From the NCBI GenBank assembly GCA_009760885.1, contig CM019700.1, positions 568,001 to 632,000 on the forward strand: a stretch of 64,000 bases of DNA, in the 5' to 3' direction. The notes beneath the pieces were generated by a model. The model ran no database searches and had not been told where the DNA came from. It saw only the letters and a program-made list of their open reading frames with translations. Each line of letters opens with the position of its first letter. Within the stretch, counting starts at the first letter, position 1. Positions 55,121 to 64,000 of the stretch are shown in pieces. The translations under genes were made by a program, and so were the position numbers. This DNA is from Achatina immaculata. Lineage: Eukaryota; Mollusca; Gastropoda; Stylommatophora; Achatinidae.

Positions 55121-58100
55121 ACCCTCGTGTGGTACCCAGGATCTGCAAAGAATGGGACCACTGTACCCTACCACGCATGATCGTAAAAGGCAACTAAGGA
55201 GGGTTCAGCATAGGGCCAGCAAACCTATCTGGTAAAAAAACTATCAGACTGCTACAGAAACGGAAGCAAGAGAAAAAACAAATGTAGGTGGAAGGAGAAA
55301 TGCGTATCAGGAAATTGAGCCCATGAAGGTTGTGGATGAAAGCCAGCCACTGGAAGTCCCCAGCCCGACTGCAGACCTCCTGGAACCTAAACATAAGATG
55401 CAAATAGGCAGCTGGAATGTAAGAACACTTAACCAGACTGGAAAACTAGCACAAACCATCAAGGAAATGCACAGATATAAACTAGACATACTAGGAATAC
55501 AAGAAGCAAGATGGACAGGACAAGGCAGAAGGAAATTAACAACACAGCACACAGAAGATACAATAATATGGTCAGGTAAAGAAGATCTTCATGAAGGAGG
55601 AGTAGCATTGATTATAACAAAAGAAGCATCAAGAGCATTGCTGAAATGGACCCCAATAAATGAGAGATTATTATATGCACGGTTCAACTCAAGATTCACG
55701 AAGCTGTCTATTATAGTTTGTTATGCACCAACAGAAGCAGCTGAAGAGGAATTAAAAGAAGATTTTTACAACAGCCTCCAAGCCACAGTAGAAACAATAC
55801 CCAAGCATGATATGCTACTCATCTTGGGCGACTTCAATGCAAAAGTAGGTGAAGGAAATGAAGATAGAAGAAGAATCATGGGAAGAGAAGGAATCGGAGA
55901 AATAAATGAAAATGGAGAAAGACTGTGCAGTTTCTGTGAAGAAAACATGATGACCATCGGAGGGACAATTTTCCAACACAAAAACATCCATAAGGTGACT
56001 TGGAGGTCACCAGATAAAACCATAGAAAACCAAATCGATCACATACTAATAAACAACAAGTGGAAACGGTCACTACAAGATGTACGAGCAAGGAAAGGAG
56101 CAGATGTAGGAAGTGATCACAACCTTCTGGTAGCAAAAATAAAACTAAAATTAAGGAAAGCCAAAATCGGAGAACACAGAAAGATACATTTTGATACAAG
56201 AAAACTGATAGACCAGCAAACAAGAAATGAATTCTCAATAGTACTTAAGAACCGCTTCAGTGTCCTACAAGACGAAGCAGAAATGTCCATATTAGAGTTC
56301 AATAAAACATTACAGGAAACAGCAAAAGAGGTGCTGGGATATCAGAAAAGGAGAAAAGAGGAATGGATAAGCGAGACCACATGGGAAAAGATAGAGCAAA
56401 GAAAAGAAATCAAGGGAAAATTACTGAACACCAAATCACAACAGCTTAAAGAACGAGTTTTAAGTAATTATGCACAAAAAGACAAAGAAGTGAAGGAATC
56501 ATGCCATCAAGATAAACGTCAATATTATGACAACTTAGCAGAAACAGCAGAGAAAGCAGCATATACAAATGACATGAAAACCATATATAAAATCACAAAG
56601 CAGATGACAGGTAACTTCAACACAAGATGTGAAAGTGTAGTAAGAACACAAAATGGACAACTGGTCAGTGGAGAAAGAGAAAAAATTGAAAGATGGAGGG
56701 AACACTTTAACACCCTACTAAACAGAACACAAGGAGCACAAACAATAGACATACCTGAAGCAAAAACGGAACTAAACATCAATACAGGACCAATAACAAT
56801 AAATGAAGTAAAGGAGGCGATAAAGAAGCTAAAATCAGACAGGGCACCAGGTGAAGATGAGGTGACTGCTGAGATGTTGAAAGCAGAAGAAACAGAAACA
56901 CCAAAACAACTTTGCCGGATATTACAACAAATTTGGGATTTAGAAAAAGCCCCAGAGGAGTGGAAAACTGGTCTTATAGTAAAACTACCAAAGAAGGGTG
57001 ACCTCAGAGGTTGCGGGAACTGGAGAGGCATTACCCTACTGCCACTCACCAGTAAAGTATTTTACAGAATAATCATCAACAGAATTGTACCAACACTTGA
57101 GGAAAAACTTCGGAAAGAGCAGGCAGGATTTAGGAAAGGAAGATCATGCATAGACCACATATTTGTACTTAGACAAATATTAGAACAGGCAAATGAGTGG
57201 CATAGTACAACATATGCATTATTCATAGATTTTGAGAAAGCCTTTGACAGTGTTAACAGAGATGCACTGTGGAAAATCCTAAGATGGCATGGCCTCCCCC
57301 ATAAAATAGTTAATGTAATCAAAGCCCTATACGAGGGTTTTCAGTGCAAAGTTATTTGTGGAGAACATACCTCCAGCAGCTTTAGGGTACAAACAGGAGT
57401 GAAACAGGGATGTGTACTATCACCAACATTATTTATCTTGGCAGTAGACTGGTTAATGAAGGAGGCAACATCAGACAAACGCAGAGGATTACAATGGACC
57501 CTTGACACAGTGCTGGAGGACCTTGACTTTGCAGACGACATTTGTCTATTATCAAGCAGTCACAAAGATATGCAAGATAAAATAAACAAGCTAACTCAGA
57601 ATGCAAACAACATAGGACTAAAGATCAATGTAGGAAAGACAAAGTTAATGAAGCAAAATGTGAACAACAGAAATGTACTCAGAGTAGATAACAAGTTAGT
57701 GGAGGAGGTCAACGAATTTGTATACCTTGGCAGCAGAGTAGTAGAAAATGGAGACAGCACAGAAGACATCAACAGCAGACTTACTAGAGCAAACCAGGCT
57801 TTTGCAATGCTGCAGAATGTACGGAAATCAAATAAACTAAGCATAAATATGAAAATCAGGATATTTAAGAGTAATGTTCTAAGTGTACTACTCTATGGAA
57901 GTGAATGCTGGAAAATCACCAAAACCATAGAAAACAAGTTGAATTCTTTCCAGACTAAATGTTTACAAAGAATTAGAAAAATATTTTGGCCAAACACCAT
58001 AAGAAATAACATCTTATTAGCAGAAATGCAGATGAAACCACTGACAACAATTATTGAGGAAAGACGCTGGCGATGGTTGGGACATGTGCTCCGAATGACT

Positions 58101-58316
58101 GACAACTCACTACCGAAAATAGCACTAAGATGGACACCACAGGGGAGCAGAAGTAAGGGTAGACCAAAAGAGACATGGAGAAGAACAACAGAAAGGATGT
58201 TGAACAATAGAGGGCTCACCTGGGCAAGAGCAGAAAAAAAGGTGAAGGACAGGCATTTGTGGAAAACCCTTGCGGAAGCCCCATGTGCCCTGGGCACTTA
58301 AGGTTCAGAGAGAGAG
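55121..58316 (+). mobile_element. RTE-A LINE, complete element
   Basis: 3.2-kb element with a 202-bp 5' UTR beginning ACCCTCGTGTGGTACC, one long ORF (55323-58301) and a 3' end AAGGTTCAGAGAGAGAGA. A perfect 10-bp target duplication, AGTCTCTCAG, lies at 55111-55120 and 58317-58326. Six other copies in the window are truncated or broken versions. The intact ORF, catalytic residues and perfect duplication point to a recent insertion. A single ORF with endonuclease plus RT, and a short microsatellite-like tail instead of poly(A), are features of the RTE clade. Confidence 0.92.
55323..58301 (+). CDS. RTE-type endonuclease/reverse transcriptase, 992 aa
   Basis: The protein of the complete RTE-A LINE, which nicks target DNA and reverse-transcribes the element RNA in place. 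The APE-like endonuclease occupies about residues 26-275: IGSWNVRTL (N32), GIQEARW (E61), CYAPT, LLILGDFNAKVG (D170, N172), QIDHILI (D239), GSDHNLL (S264-D265-H266). All expected catalytic residues are present. RT spans about residues 500-760: NWRGITLLPLTSKVF, QAGFRKGRSCIDHI, ALFIDFEKAFD (first Asp), TGVKQGCVLSP, and LDFADDICLLS (FADD, catalytic pair). The C-terminal region has the usual WRWLGHVLRM and RSKGRPKETWRR motifs. The first ATG after an upstream in-frame stop near 55233 is 55323. No frameshift or stop is seen, so it may be active. Such ORFs are often mislabelled craniofacial development protein 2. Confidence 0.93.
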   Translation: MKVVDESQPLEVPSPTADLLEPKHKMQIGSWNVRTLNQTGKLAQTIKEMHRYKLDILGIQEARWTGQGRRKLTTQHTEDTIIWSGKEDLHEGGVALIITKEASRALLKWTPINERLLYARFNSRFTKLSIIVCYAPTEAAEEELKEDFYNSLQATVETIPKHDMLLILGDFNAKVGEGNEDRRRIMGREGIGEINENGERLCSFCEENMMTIGGTIFQHKNIHKVTWRSPDKTIENQIDHILINNKWKRSLQDVRARKGADVGSDHNLLVAKIKLKLRKAKIGEHRKIHFDTRKLIDQQTRNEFSIVLKNRFSVLQDEAEMSILEFNKTLQETAKEVLGYQKRRKEEWISETTWEKIEQRKEIKGKLLNTKSQQLKERVLSNYAQKDKEVKESCHQDKRQYYDNLAETAEKAAYTNDMKTIYKITKQMTGNFNTRCESVVRTQNGQLVSGEREKIERWREHFNTLLNRTQGAQTIDIPEAKTELNINTGPITINEVKEAIKKLKSDRAPGEDEVTAEMLKAEETETPKQLCRILQQIWDLEKAPEEWKTGLIVKLPKKGDLRGCGNWRGITLLPLTSKVFYRIIINRIVPTLEEKLRKEQAGFRKGRSCIDHIFVLRQILEQANEWHSTTYALFIDFEKAFDSVNRDALWKILRWHGLPHKIVNVIKALYEGFQCKVICGEHTSSSFRVQTGVKQGCVLSPTLFILAVDWLMKEATSDKRRGLQWTLDTVLEDLDFADDICLLSSSHKDMQDKINKLTQNANNIGLKINVGKTKLMKQNVNNRNVLRVDNKLVEEVNEFVYLGSRVVENGDSTEDINSRLTRANQAFAMLQNVRKSNKLSINMKIRIFKSNVLSVLLYGSECWKITKTIENKLNSFQTKCLQRIRKIFWPNTIRNNILLAEMQMKPLTTIIEERRWRWLGHVLRMTDNSLPKIALRWTPQGSRSKGRPKETWRRTTERMLNNRGLTWARAEKKVKDRHLWKTLAEAPCALGT

Positions 58317-58529
58317 AGTCTCTCAGAAAAGGTGGGGCTTGAATGGAACTAAATCGGAAAAAAAGAGAAATGATGGAACTATTTGGAGAGCAACATCTGT
58401 TATCTTCCCCTCCAAAAAAAAAAAGTCACACAGGTTATAGGAGAAGGGTCTTATAATACATATTTGTGTTTTTTTTTCTTTTCTAAGAATATGTTAGTGC
58501 AGAACAAATAAAAGAGATAATAACTACAG

Positions 58530-58700
58530 TAAAACTGGTTCTAGTAATACAGGTAGATAGAGGTGTATGCTACAGTTTTGCAAAGCAATAGAGGGAGTGA
58601 GAAAAGTGAGAAAAAACACAAGTAATGAAAAACATGCAACATCCAATATTTTGGTGTGAGCTTTTTTCATGGATTACATACAAAAACAAACACAACATAT
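58530..58700. repeat. Dispersed repeat related to 35.97, 38.5 and 50.2 kb
   Basis: GGTAGATAGAGGTGTATGCT, ACAGTTTTGCAAAGCAATAG, GAGGGAGTGAGAAAAGTGAG then ATCCAATATTTTGGTGTGAG and GATTACATACAAAAAC. It joins the palindromic 35.97-kb repeat and the 38.5/50.2-kb repeats into one family. Confidence 0.55.
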
Positions 58701-58879
58701 AATAAAAGAAGAAAAATGAAAATGAATATGAAGAACAAATGCAGAAGTTTAATTGTTTTAATAAGTCAGTTATTACCTGTAGCCCCTCGTTTTTTGGAGC
58801 ATACGCCACAGACAAAGACTTTCCAGTTGTTCATTTCTTTGGCCTTGCTCTTCAAGTCACTACGCGTGAGTCCCACTGC

Positions 58880-59960
58880 TTTTTAGAAACTTCATTGTAT
58901 CCCTTTTGCATGTAGTTTTTTTTTTTTATAGTTTGTGAAAACTAATGTTTTTATTCATTTTCTAAGCTTATCTGCTTAAGATTAATGTGAATTCTTTTCC
59001 TGATTTCAAGTTTTACAGTACACTAAGTGCTAATTAATGTGTTTTAAATGTTGAGGCTGTCCATTTTTTGTTGTTGTGTGTGTAGCATGGTGCTTAAATG
59101 GTGCTGTTTATCAGGAAAATCAACAGGCCAGAAATGCTGTTGAAGTATGTTTTTTCACAACTTTTGAAATTTTGTCTACAGCAAAGTCAGTGGAGACAAA
59201 AGTGAATGAAACCTATGAGGTGTAGAATAAGATGGCTGTGTGTGTGATATGTAGTCAGAAATTCTGGCAGGCCTGTGTAGGGCTCCTTTCTCATATTGTG
59301 ATTTGTAAGAATGCTGTGCTATCTAGTTAACATTGAACTGATAGTGTTTTAATGATGCAAGTGATAAACATATTTTTGGTTGTTGTTTATTTTTGTGGAT
59401 TTGAAGAATATTTGCTTGTTGTATTTCTGCCAGAATTTCTGATATCTTGTACAGAGTGTGGGTGTGTCTTTTTTTTTTTTTTTTGTCCATGAGTATATAT
59501 TCTAAGTAAAAAAAGAGTATAATTTGGTGATGGGTATAGTTTAACTGTTTACAATGCGCTTTTTTAAAAAAAAATGTGTGTGTGCTTTTAGTTTGTGGTG
59601 GAGTTTACTTTAAAAAAAGCCTGCTGCTAATTATAGAGATCATCCCTTGTGTTCAAAGGGAAGCAGAGGTCACATGTGACATTGAGTGACATTTGTAGCT
59701 AGATGTGTAATATACTTTTTTATTGTCATCATTCAGCATCCATCTGCTGAACCTACAGGTCTTGAAACAGTGGAAGGCAAATTAAGAAAGTGGTAATCGC
59801 TTAATAAATCTTCAAGGACAATAACATTTCATAATCTAATGGCGTTAAAGGGTAACAAAATTTGAAACAGTGAAATGAGAGGGAGAAAGATGAAGTAGTC
59901 TGGACATTTTTAAAGGACACAGAAGAAAGAGTGGCTTTTTGATAATATTATGAAGGACAT
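58880..59960. other. Unassigned sequence
   Basis: AT/GT-rich intergenic DNA. 59760-59950 has a weak LINE C-terminal look (GTAGTCTGGACATTTTTAAA, GACACAGAAGAAAG). No supported gene. Confidence 0.35.
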
Positions 59961-59972
59961 GATGGCCTAGAA

Positions 59973-60160
59973 CAGTGGTTCTTAACCTGGGGTCATTGGA
60001 CCCCCAAAGTGTCCATGGAAGGATTTTTCAGAGTCCAAAGACCAGCAAATGTATTTGGTGAATTTTTTAAAAATCTAGCATTATCTGGGTTTTATTTATT
60101 GCTTTATTTTTATGAAGGACTCCACATCTGTTCTCAGGCTGGAAAGGGGGCCCACATATG
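59973..60160. mobile_element. hAT-like MITE, one end
   Basis: CAGTGGTTCTTAACCTGGGG then CCATGGAAGGATTTTTCAGA match the inverse of the 17.7-kb MITE. The right terminal repeat is not evident. Confidence 0.6.
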
Positions 60161-60239
60161 TTCTCAGGAACACTGCCATTTAGTTGTTTCAGAGAACAAG
60201 CATTAAAAAAAAAGTATGTAATGATTATGAGAAGAGCCA

Positions 60240-60706
60240 CAAAGTTACTGTTTATGAGAGAGAGTTAGCCAGCTGTAAATTCAGTAACTGTTTATGAGAG
60301 AGAGTTAGCCAGCTGTAAACTCAATAACTGTTTATGAGAGAGAGAGATAGCCAGCTGTAAACTCAATAACTGTTTATGAGAGAGAGATAGCCAGCTGTAA
60401 ACTCAATAACTGTTTATGAGAGAAAGAGATAGCCAGCTGTAAACTCAATAACTGTTTATGAGAGAAAGAGATAGCCAGCTGTAAACTCAATAACTGTTTA
60501 TGAGAGAAAGAGATAGCCAGCTGTAAACCCAATAACTGTTTATGAGAGAAAGAGATAGCCAGCTGTAAACTCAATAACTGTTTATGAGAGAGAGATAGTC
60601 AGCTGTAAATTCAGTAACTGTTTATGAGAGAGAGTTAGCCAGCTGTAAACTCAGTAACTGTTTATGAGAGAGAGATAGCCAGCTGTAAACTCAATAAATT
60701 TAGCTT
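60240..60706. repeat. ~40-bp minisatellite, about 11 units
   Basis: The unit is near AACTGTTTATGAGAGAGAGA followed by TAGCCAGCTGTAAACTCAAT, with GA-dinucleotide length variation (38-44 bp). Some units carry GAAAGAG in place of GAGAG. Confidence 0.93.
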
Positions 60707-60747
60707 AACTGCAAGGATGCTGAGAGCCAGTTTTATCTAATAAGAAA

Positions 60748-60900
60748 TCATATTATTATTATTATTATTATTATTATTGTGTGCCTTTGCCAGATAGCAT
60801 TGGCATTACTTCTTTTCCATCTTGTGTGATCATTGGTGTTTCCAATCAGTTCAAATCATTTTTTCCTTTTTTTTTTCTCCATGGATGCTTCACAAATCTA
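60748..60900 (-). mobile_element. LINE-F 3' fragment with ATT tail
   Basis: ATT repeats, then TTGGCATTACTTCTTTTCCA, TGTGTGATCATTGGTGTTTC, matching the 22.8-kb copy (CATGCTTTTCCATCTTATAC, TTTTTGGTGTTTCCGATTAA). Confidence 0.55.
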
Positions 60901-60904
60901 GTTA

Positions 60905-61930
60905 CAGAATAAATATATATGTAATCTCGTGCCTTCATCAGACAAAGTGGCCCAGAAGGACAGGGGGCCTAGTATTAAAAAACTCTTGAAGTATAGAGTA
61001 TCATCTCATAAATCTTATATCAAATGTTTAACAGTATTGGATGGGGGCTGATGCTAAGTTTAGGGTAGGGGCCCGGGTAGTAGTTGATCAGCCACTCCAG
61101 AGTACAGCAAATGAAGATAAAGCAAGAACAAATACTGTTAGTGAAGAAAGGAGGAGTTAATATGTTAATGTTAATGTGTAATAATAATGATTTAGCTTTT
61201 TGCCTCTTGGAGTATGTCATATTGTATCAACGTTCAGTATCATACCGTAGATTTGTTTCATAAGAAAGTTTAGATGAGATTTTTTTAAAAAATCCAACTG
61301 AATCATCAGGATTCTGTGTAACTGAGTCAAGTGTTGGATGTTTGAGAAGGTCCTAACAAGGAAGTGAATATATTTGCAAAATGACTTATAGTTTATAGTA
61401 TCATTAATGTGATTTCTTTTTTGTGAATGTTAAAATTGTGTTAGTGAATATTTTTCATGAGTGTTTAGAGGACAATATGATTAATGTCATCTTTTTTGTG
61501 TATGGTCAAACTGTAGTTATATTTTTAACAGTATGATTATTGTAATCTTTTATTTTTGTGAATGTTCTGTTGTAGCATGGTCAGTGTGATCTCCATGTAG
61601 ATGTTCAGACTGCAAGTAATTAAAGTGGTATTTGTTGTGAATGTTTAGAAATCATAAAACTTCACATTCTCTGTGCATGAGATCAGATAAACATAGTAAA
61701 TGCAACTTCAACATAGAAGATCCAAGTCAGGGAGTTCAAGCTCTTTGTGTTACTTTATGCTGGATCTGAATCATAATTTCTGTAATGCATTTCATAGCTG
61801 AGAATTGGATAACCATTTCCTGTTGGGTTGACTGAAGTATGCCTAGAACAATGGTTGAACTAAATTATTCACCTTGACACATGAATTTTCCAACTGCCAT
61901 GTCACAACATCCATAATACCTTGAACCTTT
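60905..61930. other. Unassigned sequence
   Basis: AT-rich. Repeated GTGAATGTT / ATTAATGTGAT words at 61400-61650 suggest an old, decayed tandem repeat. No gene. Confidence 0.35.
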
Positions 61931-61934
61931 GGTG

Positions 61935-62505
61935 ATAGTTCCATCGTTAATTTGGTCCATGATAGTTCCATCCTTCAGTTAGTCCATGGTAGTTCCATCC
62001 TTCAGTCAGTCAATGATAGTTCTATCCTTCAGTCAGTCCGTGATAGTTTCATCATTCAGTCAGTCCATGATAGTTCCATCTTTCAGTCAGTCCATGGTAG
62101 TTCCATCCTTCAGTTAGTCCATGGTAGTTCCATCCTTCATTCAGTCCATGATAGTTTCATCCTTCAGTCAGTCCATGATAGTTTCATCCTTCAGTCAGTC
62201 CATGATAGTTTCATCCTTCAGTCAGTCCATGATAGTTTCATCCTTCAGTCAGTCCATGATAGTTTCATCCTTCAGTCAGTCCATGATAGTTTCATCTTTC
62301 AGTCAGTCCACGATAGTTTCATCCTTCAGTCAGTCCATGATAGTTTCATCCTTCAGTCAGTCCAAGATGGTTCCATCCTTCAGTCAGTCTGTGATAGTTC
62401 CATCTTTCAGTCAGTCCATGGTAGTTCCATCCTTCAGTCAGTCCATGATAGTTCCATCTTCAGTCAGTTCCATCCTTCAGTCAGTTTATGATAGTTCTAT
62501 GCTTC
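61935..62505. repeat. 27-bp minisatellite, about 20 units
   Basis: Unit TCCATGATAGTTTCATCCTT followed by CAGTCAG. Because 27 is a multiple of three and the unit lacks stops in two frames, it yields two overlapping open frames with 9-residue repeats (VHDSFILQS and MIVSSFSQS). Unit variants (GGTAGTTCC, GATAGTTTC) are clustered, with the most uniform block at 62150-62350. Confidence 0.95.
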
Positions 62506-62605
62506 AATGAGTCCATGTCTTAGAGCGCTGATGAGCAGAGCAGTTTGGTAGAAAGGCTGCAACAAATTCCCTCCATTGTGTGCAGTCTACATTTAGCCTT
62601 TATAT

Positions 62606-62790
62606 CAGTGGTTCCCAAACATTTTCAGACGGCCCTCTCCTTGCTTCTCAGGTCACATCCTCGGTGTATTCCAGAAACGTTTTTCGCTTATCTGGTTCTG
62701 ATGCTCCCCTGCTGTTCCTTCTGCCGTTGGCGCCTCCTCCCTGAATATTTCCAGTGTACCGTTGGGATGGGGGCGCTTTGGTAACCGCTT
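62606..62790. mobile_element. hAT-like MITE with perfect 8-bp duplication
   Basis: CAGTGGTTCCCAAACATTTT at the left, GCGCTTTGGTAACCGCTT at the right, perfect 8-bp target duplication CTTTATAT at 62598-62605 and 62791-62798. No transposase. Confidence 0.85.
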
Positions 62791-62799
62791 CTTTATATG

Positions 62800-63640
62800 C
62801 TGTCGGAGCTCCGTTTCCTCTAGTGATAATTCAATTGTTAAAGCTCTTTACGTGTACGTTGGTTTGATCATGTTCATTACCAAATATGGTGCCCGAGCTG
62901 TTTTTTTTTTCTTCTGGTGTTAGTTCTTAATTAAAGCTCAGTAAGCGTGCGTTGGGTTGATCATACTCATTACCGTCACAAAGGTATGAATCGCAAAAAT
63001 GTTCATGGTAATGTGTTTACGTATAGTTTATCATCACGTGAAATAGATTGTTTAGTTTAGCCTCATGTAAAACAGAGTTGAATTTGATGGGCCTTACGAC
63101 CATTGCTATATTAAATTGGCTGTCATGTGTATAATCAAATATAAACAACGTATGAAATTTATTGAATAAACAAACATGTATACAGATATACGCTCCATCA
63201 GGCCATTTCTGCATAAGTGTATCATAGTTTGTTCTGGTTAAATTCCATGTGTGAGATGTTTTAGTTGGTCAAAATTAAATCACACATTTTTTTTTTCTTC
63301 GTGCAACGGCATTTTTTTTTTCTTCGTGCAACGGCATTTTTTTTTTTTTTGGTACTCAAAAAAAAATACGATTGTGAAAGTTTCATATTTTTAATCTAAT
63401 AATATTTACAGTGTTGATCAGCAAGTTTTTTCCACTGCATATCACTGAAAATCTTAGGCCCTGTTCATAGATTTGTCTTTGGCGATAATGGCATACCCCA
63501 GTCTATTTTAAGCCTGAAGTTTCTAGAAAGGCAAGTTACTTCTTCATTGTACTTGTACTCCTCAAATCTCTTCTGTAATATAATCCCTCTGTGTGCAGAA
63601 ACTCATGACACTAGTTCTATGTTGTTTTACAGGAGAGTAC
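62800..63640. other. Unassigned sequence
   Basis: Includes a direct duplication of TTTTTTTTTCTTCGTGCAAC followed by GGCAT at 63288-63340. Nothing else recognised. Confidence 0.4.
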
Positions 63641-63645
63641 AAGGT

Positions 63646-63720
63646 GTCCCAAAAGTCTCCATACATAGTTAAAAGAGCACATTCGGAATGCATTTATGTG
63701 GATGACATCAGATGTCTCGC
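63646..63720. mobile_element. Possible mariner-type terminal sequence
   Basis: AAGGTGTCCCAAAAGTCTCC followed by ATACATAG resembles the GGTGTCCCAAAAGT ends of some mariner-like elements. The partner end is not found in the window. Confidence 0.35.
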
Positions 63721-64000
63721 CACGAATTGGTCTTTAATGGGAGAGACGCGTCTGTATGTTTAAAATTGAATGGGAGTTCATGTAAAGAATGCTTGGTAAC
63801 AAAATATACAATTTTCTTGAGAGTCTTAAATTCCTTCCTCCCCTTCCCCATATATGGCAAATTTTGGGATTCCCTGTAGAGTTAGACGAAAAGGTATGTG
63901 TAGTTGAAAGTAGATAGAAAGGGAAAGGAAAGGAAGAAATTAATAGGAGGAGACAAGAACAGCTAAATGGTTGTGGAAAACAACAACCAAAATATCTCGA

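Noticed and set aside
55766..58297. Several minus-strand ORFs of 60-174 aa within the RTE element
   Set aside because: They are antisense shadows of the 992-aa ORF. The same antisense frames appear opposite every RTE-A copy.
61952..62510. Two overlapping 130-180 aa repeat-protein ORFs
   Set aside because: They arise because the 27-bp minisatellite unit is a multiple of three and lacks stops. Both frames are open and unit variation is not codon-biased.

Overview
This window comes from an animal nuclear genome. It is AT-rich, has GT/AG introns, two intron-bearing metazoan genes, and many LINEs, SINEs, DNA-transposon MITEs and micro/minisatellites. The intact RTE-type LINE (an endonuclease/reverse transcriptase of the kind often mis-annotated as craniofacial development protein 2) and the mix of tRNA-derived SINEs would fit a lophotrochozoan such as a mollusc. 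That taxonomic guess is inference only.

Two genes can be rebuilt exon by exon with compatible splice phases, both on the + strand. FBXO36 (F-box only protein 36) has five coding exons between 16071 and 25835, giving 211 aa. AMMECR1 (or its paralogue AMMECR1L) has five coding exons between 36723 and 44430, giving 231 aa. At the left edge, two probable exons of an unidentified + strand gene lie at 1-77 and 1286-1481, separated by a 35-bp minisatellite. No functional link among these genes is evident. They are islands in repeat-filled sequence.

Layout. 1-1.5 kb: 3' end of the unidentified gene. 2-16 kb: nested transposons, including RTE copies, a palindromic tRNA-containing element, LINE-C and LINE-B fragments, a mariner transposase fragment and a Penelope-like insertion carrying a candidate hammerhead ribozyme. 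16-26 kb: FBXO36, with LINE fragments in its introns. 26-36 kb: RTE, LINE-D, hAT-like MITEs, SINE remnants. 36-45 kb: AMMECR1, with a 38-bp minisatellite and an inverted repeat just upstream and several insertions in its introns. 45-55 kb: MITE, LINE-B, an ~830-bp GATA array, and a 1.1-kb foldback element with a 12-bp target-site duplication. 55.1-58.3 kb: a complete RTE element with a 992-aa ORF and 10-bp target-site duplications. 58-64 kb: further repeats, two large minisatellites and a hAT-like MITE.

The mobile elements form a readable stratigraphy. At least six insertions have identifiable target-site duplications, so relative ages can be ordered. Family labels used here (RTE-A, LINE-B to LINE-F, SINE-A, SINE-B) are local names for groups seen to recur within the window. 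No database comparison was possible.
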